Assembly: GCA_023420715.1 (NCBI GenBank) | Contig: JAEZVR010000105.1 | Coordinates: 1 to 11,818 of the forward strand | Length of the DNA stretch: 11,818 nt | Origin: Bacillota bacterium | GTDB taxonomy: Bacteria; Bacillota; Clostridia; Saccharofermentanales; Fastidiosipilaceae | Direction: 5' to 3' | Part shown: positions 5,670-11,818 of the stretch, piece after piece | How the letters are laid out: each line of letters starts with the position of its first letter | Position numbering within the stretch: the stretch's first letter is position 1 | The notes under the pieces: model-generated | Told to the model about the DNA's origin: nothing | Seen by the model: only the letters and a program-made list of their open reading frames with translations | Databases searched by the model: none | Position numbers and translations under genes: made by a program

Positions 5670-6422
5670 AAGTTTTCTGTTTTAACCCTTTTTCCTGAAT
5701 GTGTCCAATCAGCTGTTCAAACCAGTATTACAGGTCGTGCTCTTAAGGCAGGCCTGTTTCATTTTGAAACAATCGATATTCGTGCTTATGCACAAAATCG
5801 CTATGGCAAGATCGATGATGCCCTATATGGTGGTGGCCGGGGCATGTTGATGATGGCTCATCCCGTTTATCAGGCCTGGCAGGCGGCTAGGCAGCAGACG
5901 CTGGGGAAAGATCTGCGTCAAAAAACGATTTATCTGTCCCCTAAAGGCGCGGTGTTTAATCAGTCCATGGCAAAAACGTTAGCTACTTATGATCATCTAG
6001 TGCTCTTGTGTGGACATTATGAGGGCGTGGATCAACGTGTGCTCGATGCCATTGAGGCGCAAGAGGTTTCAATTGGCGATTATGTCTTGACGGGTGGTGA
6101 GCTCGGTGCGGCCGTTTTGATGGATGCAATTATTCGCCTGCTGCCCGGTGTCTTGCCAGAATCAGCTGCTTATGAGATCGAATCTCATTATCAGGCCGGA
6201 TTGGAATGTTGCCATTACACCAAACCAGCTGTTTGGGAAAACCGAGAGGTGCCATCTGTTTTGCAATCTGGACATCATGAGCGGATTAAGCGCTATCAGC
6301 AATTAGATGGATGGCTTGAGACGTGGCAAAAACGTCCGGATTTATTTGCGGATATCGAGCTGAATGAAGCGGATTATCTCGACTTAATTCAGATGGCACG
6401 TGCAAGATTTGAGGTGGATTGA
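5667..6422 (+). CDS. trmD: tRNA (guanine-N1-)-methyltransferase TrmD
   Basis: TrmD transfers a methyl group from S-adenosylmethionine to N1 of G37 next to the anticodon, preventing +1 frameshifting. The 251-residue length is normal. It starts at TTG, encoding initiator Met then KFSVLTLFPE, which is exactly the family N-terminus. Motifs include ALYGGGRGMLMMAHP (52-66), YLSPKG (89-94), LLCGHYEGVDQR (113-124) and the trefoil-knot segment SIGDYVLTGGE (135-145), followed by LLPGVL. Lined up by hand without gaps against remembered E. coli TrmD, Arg154 corresponds to R157 here. The catalytic Asp169 corresponds to E172, a conservative but noteworthy change. The stop codon overlaps the sbcD ATG by one base (TGATG). 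rplS, the usual next gene, is not present. Confidence 0.96.
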   Translation: MKFSVLTLFPECVQSAVQTSITGRALKAGLFHFETIDIRAYAQNRYGKIDDALYGGGRGMLMMAHPVYQAWQAARQQTLGKDLRQKTIYLSPKGAVFNQSMAKTLATYDHLVLLCGHYEGVDQRVLDAIEAQEVSIGDYVLTGGELGAAVLMDAIIRLLPGVLPESAAYEIESHYQAGLECCHYTKPAVWENREVPSVLQSGHHERIKRYQQLDGWLETWQKRPDLFADIELNEADYLDLIQMARARFEVD

Positions 6423-7666
6423 TGAAATTTCTCCATACATCGGATTTGCACTTTGGTGTTCAATTGGGACAGCGATCTTTAGCCGATTTACAAGCGCAAA
6501 TGACGGATGCCATGATCCGTTTATGTCGACGCGAACAAGTGGATGCAGTCGTTGTGGCGGGTGATCTCTATGATCGAACCAACCCTAGTGATCAAGCAAT
6601 CGATTTGTTTAATCGCTTTATGTCTCTACTTTGTTTGGAACTTCAGTGCCCTGTTTATGCCATCGCAGGTAATCATGATCATCCAGCACGATTAGGGGCT
6701 GGCCGAGCACTTTTGGCAAAAGCCGGTTTATACTTATCTACACAGATAAAGGATGCGTATACGGTGCATCATGAAAATGTTTGCTTCCATTTTTTCCCAT
6801 ATTTCCATCCCCATCAAGTGGTATATGATCATGCGCAGACATCCTCTCATCAGATGCATGAAGCCATGAAATCCGTAGCCCAGTCATCTTTGCAACGCAT
6901 GAAAAATCAAGCGGATTATCATGTTGCGATTGCACATGGTTTTTTGCAATCTGCCACACTGTCTGGCAGTGAAACAATGGCACGTACGAGCGTGGGTGAT
7001 GCAGAACGCATCGGTTCGGAAGCCTTTGAGGGTTACGATTATGTGGCGATGGGGCATTTGCATCAACCCCAGCAGCTTGGGAAACATATTTTTTATTCGG
7101 GTTCGCCTGCCAAATATCAATTTTCTGAATGGGACCGTCCTAAGGGGGCCCTCATTCACGACACCGAGACACGGCAGACAGTCTTTCATCCCCTGCCGAT
7201 TTGCATGGATTTTTTTGAGTGGACAATTGCCTATGAATCATTGATTGGCCTCTCTCGTGAAGCCTTTTGTGATCAACTGTATGAGGCCTATCTTCATGCT
7301 TATCAGCATCTTGAGCCTAAGCAGGCGGATCAGCTTTGCTTGATGCAAAGCTCGGTCCAAATACAAAGACATCATTTAAATGCCGATCATCCGCCGCTAC
7401 TCGTCCGCATTGCATTGACGGATGTGCAACCCAGCCTGGAGCGGCTTAACCAATTTAAAGGCATTTATTCGGGCGTTTTATCTTTGGCAGCCCCCCGTCA
7501 AAACTCGGCTGTCAAACGAAAGGATGCCTCTGTTATCAAAAACGTGATGGAGCAGCATTCGCCGCTCGATTGGCTAAATTTGTATTATCAGCGTCAATTG
7601 AATCGTTCGGTGGATGATGTGGCGATGAGGTGGTTTCAGGAAGCCACACTTCAGGTGCGTGAATGA
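6422..7666 (+). CDS. sbcD: exonuclease SbcCD subunit D (Mre11-type nuclease)
   Basis: SbcD is the metallophosphoesterase nuclease subunit of SbcCD, which processes hairpins and blocked DNA ends in cooperation with the SbcC ATPase. Using ATG 6422 gives 414 residues. The Mre11 phosphoesterase motifs are all visible: SDLHFG (D8, H10), VVAGDLYD (D48), AIAGNHDHP (N84, H85), IAHGF (H172) and GHLHQ (H212, H214). The capping and SbcC-binding regions follow. An in-frame TTG one codon upstream (6419) is less likely as the start. GAGGTGG (6411-6417) lies four bases before the ATG, inside the trmD 3' end. The start overlaps the trmD stop by one base and the sbcC start overlaps the sbcD stop by four, so all three may be translationally coupled. 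Confidence 0.96.
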   Translation: MKFLHTSDLHFGVQLGQRSLADLQAQMTDAMIRLCRREQVDAVVVAGDLYDRTNPSDQAIDLFNRFMSLLCLELQCPVYAIAGNHDHPARLGAGRALLAKAGLYLSTQIKDAYTVHHENVCFHFFPYFHPHQVVYDHAQTSSHQMHEAMKSVAQSSLQRMKNQADYHVAIAHGFLQSATLSGSETMARTSVGDAERIGSEAFEGYDYVAMGHLHQPQQLGKHIFYSGSPAKYQFSEWDRPKGALIHDTETRQTVFHPLPICMDFFEWTIAYESLIGLSREAFCDQLYEAYLHAYQHLEPKQADQLCLMQSSVQIQRHHLNADHPPLLVRIALTDVQPSLERLNQFKGIYSGVLSLAAPRQNSAVKRKDASVIKNVMEQHSPLDWLNLYYQRQLNRSVDDVAMRWFQEATLQVRE

Positions 7667-10600
7667 GAATACAGCGTTTAAAATTACAGGCTTTTGGTCC
7701 ATTCAAAGATGAGGTTGATATCGATTTTAAGCCGTTTTATGAATCTGGTCTTCTGTGGATTAGAGGGGAGACTGGTGCAGGTAAAACAGCGCTTTTGGAT
7801 GGGATAACCTTTGCTTTATATGGAAAAAGTAGCACAGGATTAAAAGATGATCTGAAACAGGTGCGGTGTGATCATGTGAAAGATGATCGCCCGACGATTG
7901 TTCAGTTAGATGTGGCTTTAAATGCAGGTGTCTATCGATTTGAAGCTCAGGTTTTAATGAAGCGACGTCGTTCAGGGGAGATTGTTTTTGATCGAACCGT
8001 TCATCAAATCTATCGCCAAACATTTAATGATTCAGGTGAAGTATACGAAGCGCTCTTTGCGAAATTAAAACAGCGAGATCTACAGACGGAAACCCAGCGT
8101 TTAATTGGCCTAGGCGTGGAACAATTTTGTCAAGTGGTGCTCTTACCACAGGGAGCCTTTGCGCGTTTTTTAATGGCCTCTGGTCAAGATAAAGAAAAAA
8201 TTCTGGCATCTATTTTAAAACTAGATCATTATGATCGATTACTGGAATGGATGAAAGCCTCACTGCTTAAACGAGAGAAAGATCAGGATCACGTTCAGGC
8301 GCGTATTTGGGCTGAATGTCAGCGGTTTCATGTCGAAAAACTCGAGGCCTTATGTGACTTATCCGAAGCACAAGCAAATGTTGTACATGAATTGCAGGAT
8401 CGCTTAGCTCATCTGGAACAGGCAAAAAATGAGGCGTATCAGACGTATCAAACGGCTTTAGGCATTGCTCAACGGTTTCAAATTCTGGCGGATTTAGAAT
8501 CTCAATGGCGGGATTATATGGACCAACGTCCGTCCATGGAAAAGCTGGCCACGCAACTGGCTGTCTGTGAGCGGTATCGTCAAGTTTTGCCCTTCCGCAT
8601 TCAATATGATGAAAAACAGAAACAGGCTAAAGCACTGAGATCATCTTTAAACGAAATATCGCATGAAATAGCCGTACTAAAAGCCAAACAGTCCGATTTG
8701 GCTAAGCGCGTTGAATGGGCAAAAGCAGGTTCAGATTTTTTACTTCAGCTGCCGACTTATTGTGCTGTCCTTGAAAAATGGCAGGAAAATCGGGCTCGGT
8801 GGCAAAACTTGCAAAGGGAATATTTGTCTTTGTTAGAGGTGGAAAAGACTTGTGCCGAAAATCAGAATCAATTGCATCAATTAGAAGTAGAGATGCGCAT
8901 GACGGACGAAGAGAAACTGGTTGCAATGCAAGAATTGCAGACCTTGTCTGAGAAATCGTCTGACTGCTTATCGATTGAAAAGATACGTGATATCGAAAGA
9001 CTTTGGGATAAGATCCGACATGTTTTTGAAGCTTTGCTGCTTAAACAAGATCAACTGGCTGAGGCAAGACAGCGTTGTCAAGCGGCAAAAGATCAATTGC
9101 GATCGCGGGAAGAATCTTTGGTTTTGCATCAATGTCAATGGGTGGTCGATTTAGCAACAAGGCTTTCTCCTTGGTTGCATCAGTTTGAACACTGCCCTTT
9201 TTGTGGCCATGATCTGAGTCAGAAGCAAATGGAAGAACCCGTTGACGCATCAATGGATGATCTGTCCATTTCGCCAACTGAACGATCTTATATTGACGAT
9301 CTTCAGAATTGTCGTACACAAGTGATTCAAGCCAAGGCAAACGTTGAACTATTGAGACGTGAATGGTCGGAGCAGGTAGATGTTTTCATCGAAGTACTCC
9401 GAATTTTTGAAATAGAAGCTGAAAGGATTCCGATTGGAACATCACCTGATCTGAATCAAATTGCGGAAGAATTAAGGACGCATCAAAAAATAAGTCTTGA
9501 ACGGCTGACTTGGTTTGAAGAAACGTCGCAATGGTTAAAAACTGAAAGTGCCAAAACATCCGCTTATGGCGCAAAACAAACCGCACTTCAGAACCGGATT
9601 CAGCAGGCTCAGGAAAAACGCGAACAGTTGAGCGTGCCTTATCTATTGCTTCAACAAAAGCAGTCAAGTCTTCATGAACAATTGGGAAAATTACCGTTTA
9701 TCGTCGCTGAACGCGAAGCAAGTGCACATTTGTTGGATGAACAACAGCTCAAGCAGACGCTTTTAGCCTGTCAAGACGAAACGGCTTTTTTAAAAGAATT
9801 TATTTTGGATGAACCACCAGATGCGTTGACAGAAGTCGCTGCTTCTGGGGAGCAGTTATGGGCAAAGATCCGATTAGATTTAGAACTAGAGGCTTTTGCA
9901 GACACCATAGGTCAGCTTCAAGCCTGGTTGGATCATCTAAAAAGTCCATTAGCGTTTTTTGTGGAGCGTGTTTTATCGACTGATCAAGCGCTGAGCGAAC
10001 GCCATGCGACCTTTGTACAGCAACAAAAGATTTTCATCGAGCAAGAAGAAGATATTAAAACGGCGCTTGCTGAGACAGACGCAGCGTATCAAAATGCCCT
10101 GGCGGAACAAGGGCTTGATGAAGCAGAATTAACGAATATTCAAAGTTGGTTGTTGGACGAAAAGACGATGAATGAAACCTATCATCGTTGGCTTCAACAA
10201 GGCAGATATTTGGAAGCAGAAATCAAAAAATTAAATGACCAACTGGCGGATCAGGATCGCCCAGATCTCGAGCAATTGAGTTTATGTCATCAAGCAGCGG
10301 AAGAAAAGTTGATGTCGGTTAGGCTTCAATTGAATACGGCTCAATCTGAGCATGCGCAGATGAAAAATGCGATTGCACAAATTGAAAGGCTTGAAGCAGA
10401 ACAACTTGAAAGGCATCAAGAGACTGTCCAATTGACAGATTTTTATAAAGAAATTTCTGGCGATACAGGCATTGGACTAAAACGCTTTATTCTGAGTTAT
10501 GTGATGAAAGAAGTCATCGCCAAGGCAAATGAACTTTTAAGCGGTGTACATGATGGCCGCTATGCCTTAAAGATTAGTGATTATCGGATTGCACGTGAGC

Positions 10601-10956
10601 GCAAATTGGGTCTGAGCTTGCTCATTGAGGATGGTTTCACAAGGGCTTTTCGTGCTGTGCAAACTTTATCAGGTGGTGAGCAGTTTTTAGTATCACTCGC
10701 ATTGTCCATTGCTTTTTCAGAAATGATTCAAATTCAGATGGGCGCAAATCCAATTCAGACGATGTTCATCGATGAAGGGTTTGGTACCTTGGATCGATCA
10801 AGTTTGGCAGAAGCGATGCGCTTGATTATCCGCGAAAGAAAACCAAATACATTAATTGCTTTAATTAGTCATGTGCAGGATTTACAAGCCTATATACCCA
10901 ATATATTGCGCATTGATAAACAACAAAACGGCAGTAAGGTGCTGCCATTCGGTTGA
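7663..10956 (+). CDS. sbcC: exonuclease SbcCD subunit C (Rad50-type SMC ATPase)
   Basis: A 1097-residue SMC-like ATPase, of normal SbcC length. The N-terminal half-ATPase starts MRIQRLKLQAFGPF and has Walker A GETGAGKT at residues 35-42. A Q-loop region follows (FCQVVLLPQGAFARFL). Two long coiled-coil arms, rich in Gln, Glu, Lys and Leu, flank the zinc hook CPFCGH at 511-516. There two protomers would share one zinc ion through C511 and C514. The C-terminal half carries the ABC signature LSGGEQF from 1002, Walker B ending FIDEGFGTLD (D1037, E1038) and the H-loop area ALISHV. The start overlaps the sbcD stop as ATGA, with AGGTG (7653-7657) five bases upstream. No terminator hairpin with a T tract follows; the rRNA promoter region begins about 100 bp later. 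No frame disruption is seen. Confidence 0.97.
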   Translation: MRIQRLKLQAFGPFKDEVDIDFKPFYESGLLWIRGETGAGKTALLDGITFALYGKSSTGLKDDLKQVRCDHVKDDRPTIVQLDVALNAGVYRFEAQVLMKRRRSGEIVFDRTVHQIYRQTFNDSGEVYEALFAKLKQRDLQTETQRLIGLGVEQFCQVVLLPQGAFARFLMASGQDKEKILASILKLDHYDRLLEWMKASLLKREKDQDHVQARIWAECQRFHVEKLEALCDLSEAQANVVHELQDRLAHLEQAKNEAYQTYQTALGIAQRFQILADLESQWRDYMDQRPSMEKLATQLAVCERYRQVLPFRIQYDEKQKQAKALRSSLNEISHEIAVLKAKQSDLAKRVEWAKAGSDFLLQLPTYCAVLEKWQENRARWQNLQREYLSLLEVEKTCAENQNQLHQLEVEMRMTDEEKLVAMQELQTLSEKSSDCLSIEKIRDIERLWDKIRHVFEALLLKQDQLAEARQRCQAAKDQLRSREESLVLHQCQWVVDLATRLSPWLHQFEHCPFCGHDLSQKQMEEPVDASMDDLSISPTERSYIDDLQNCRTQVIQAKANVELLRREWSEQVDVFIEVLRIFEIEAERIPIGTSPDLNQIAEELRTHQKISLERLTWFEETSQWLKTESAKTSAYGAKQTALQNRIQQAQEKREQLSVPYLLLQQKQSSLHEQLGKLPFIVAEREASAHLLDEQQLKQTLLACQDETAFLKEFILDEPPDALTEVAASGEQLWAKIRLDLELEAFADTIGQLQAWLDHLKSPLAFFVERVLSTDQALSERHATFVQQQKIFIEQEEDIKTALAETDAAYQNALAEQGLDEAELTNIQSWLLDEKTMNETYHRWLQQGRYLEAEIKKLNDQLADQDRPDLEQLSLCHQAAEEKLMSVRLQLNTAQSEHAQMKNAIAQIERLEAEQLERHQETVQLTDFYKEISGDTGIGLKRFILSYVMKEVIAKANELLSGVHDGRYALKISDYRIARERKLGLSLLIEDGFTRAFRAVQTLSGGEQFLVSLALSIAFSEMIQIQMGANPIQTMFIDEGFGTLDRSSLAEAMRLIIRERKPNTLIALISHVQDLQAYIPNILRIDKQQNGSKVLPFG

Positions 10957-11052
10957 GGTAGTAGCAGAAGACATGATCCATAGCGGAAAAGGTGTGAGCG
11001 GTGGCGGGAGCGCTAAACGCCCGGGCGAGGGAAAAGTATAGATAAAAAAGAG
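10957..11052. other. spacer between sbcC and the rRNA promoter, no gene
   Basis: No credible coding frame is seen. The stretch is purine-rich on the plus strand. It holds a G+C-rich patch with a perfect 10-bp palindrome CGCCCGGGCG (11018-11027) next to AGCGCT. The last ~20 bases (11033-11052) are A-rich and could act as an UP element for the rRNA promoter. No intrinsic terminator with a T tract is visible. Confidence 0.5.
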
Positions 11053-11082
11053 TTGACAGTAGAAGAAGCAAGAGAGTAAGAT
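11053..11082 (+). promoter_or_regulatory. rRNA operon promoter
   Basis: A perfect TTGACA (11053-11058) is followed, with an 18-bp spacer, by TAAGAT (11077-11082). An A-rich tract lies immediately upstream as a possible UP element. Transcription would start near 11088-11090, about 120 nt before the 16S gene. This is the only promoter match of this quality ahead of the 16S gene in the window. Confidence 0.75.
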
Positions 11083-11087
11083 AGTCA

Positions 11088-11208
11088 AGCGCCTTGCGAG
11101 ACGAGGCGCTGGACCTTGAAAATTGAACAGTGAATGCACAAACAAGCGGACTGAAGCAATTCAGTTGAGTAAGAAAATAAGTAAAGAGCAAAAGAGCTCT
11201 CAAAGTAA
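11088..11208 (+). other. pre-16S rRNA leader with hairpins
   Basis: The transcribed leader contains several local stems. The first is AGCGCCTTG/CGAGGCGCT (11088-11096 with 11102-11110; one G-U). The second is ACTGAA/TTCAGT (11150-11155 with 11160-11165) closed by a GCAA tetraloop. The third is AGAGC/GCTCT (11185-11189 with 11196-11200). A fourth pairs CTCTCAAA (11197-11204) with TTTGAGAG (11212-11219) and reaches into the mature 16S 5' end. Such leaders normally guide processing and antitermination of rRNA. Confidence 0.6.
11111..11130 (+). promoter_or_regulatory. boxA-like antitermination element in the rRNA leader
   Basis: GGACCTTGAAAATTGAACAG resembles the CTTTGAAAACTGAA-type boxA context found before 16S genes in Firmicutes, where NusB/S10 bind to prevent premature termination. 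It sits directly after the first leader hairpin. The assignment is by similarity only. Confidence 0.5.

Positions 11209-11818
<610 letters not shown>

Noticed and set aside
5272..5670. 132-codon plus-strand frame overlapping rimM
   Set aside because: It is an out-of-frame shadow of rimM, whose domains are intact in the other frame.
9041..9340. 99-codon minus-strand frame inside sbcC
   Set aside because: It lies opposite the zinc-hook region of an intact sbcC, with no independent start signal.
10865..11203. Minus-strand open frames of 112 and 87 codons over the rRNA promoter and leader
   Set aside because: They overlap the sbcC 3' end, the rRNA promoter and the leader hairpins, have no ribosome binding site, and have low-complexity sequence from a purine-rich plus strand.

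Overview
This window looks like a chromosomal housekeeping segment from a low-to-mid G+C Firmicute. The 5' portion of the 16S rRNA gene at the right edge (short V3 loop, TTCGGATTGTAAACTTCTTTGG-type arm) resembles Clostridia of the Ruminococcaceae/Oscillospiraceae neighbourhood. The ylxM-ffh-rpsP-khpA-rimM-trmD gene order and the good Shine-Dalgarno sites also fit Clostridia. A species name cannot be read from this sequence alone.

Layout. Positions 1-909 hold the 3' end of ftsH (AAA lid plus the zinc peptidase domain), followed by a hairpin terminator. A sigma-A-type promoter then drives a two-gene tRNA unit, tRNA-Leu(UAA) and initiator tRNA-fMet(CAU), closed by a strong terminator at 1201-1226. 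Next comes a 35-codon ORF that is almost entirely a sortase-type sorting signal (LPRTGE, hydrophobic stretch, basic tail). A convergent, minus-strand three-helix membrane protein of unknown function follows. A DUF4190-type membrane protein is read divergently from it and ends at a very strong terminator.

The central block is one co-directional run: ylxM, ffh, rpsP, khpA, rimM, trmD, sbcD, sbcC. It combines the SRP GTPase and its small partner with ribosomal protein S16, the RNA-binding protein KhpA, a 16S maturation factor and a tRNA methyltransferase. It then runs by stop/start overlaps into the SbcCD (Mre11-Rad50) nuclease pair. The -35 hexamer of the apparent promoter for this run lies inside the 3' arm of the preceding terminator, so ylxM would have a leader of only about 10 nt with no Shine-Dalgarno site. 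rplS, which usually follows trmD, is absent and sbcDC takes its place.

After sbcC, about 250 bp carry an rRNA promoter, leader hairpins and a boxA-like element, leading into a 16S rRNA gene that is cut by the window edge. I see no mobile element, CRISPR array or defence island. The most notable items are the orphan sorting-signal mini-ORF, the terminator/promoter overlap at ylxM, the sbcDC coupling, a Glu at the catalytic Asp position of TrmD, and mutually exclusive hairpins at the 16S 5' end.
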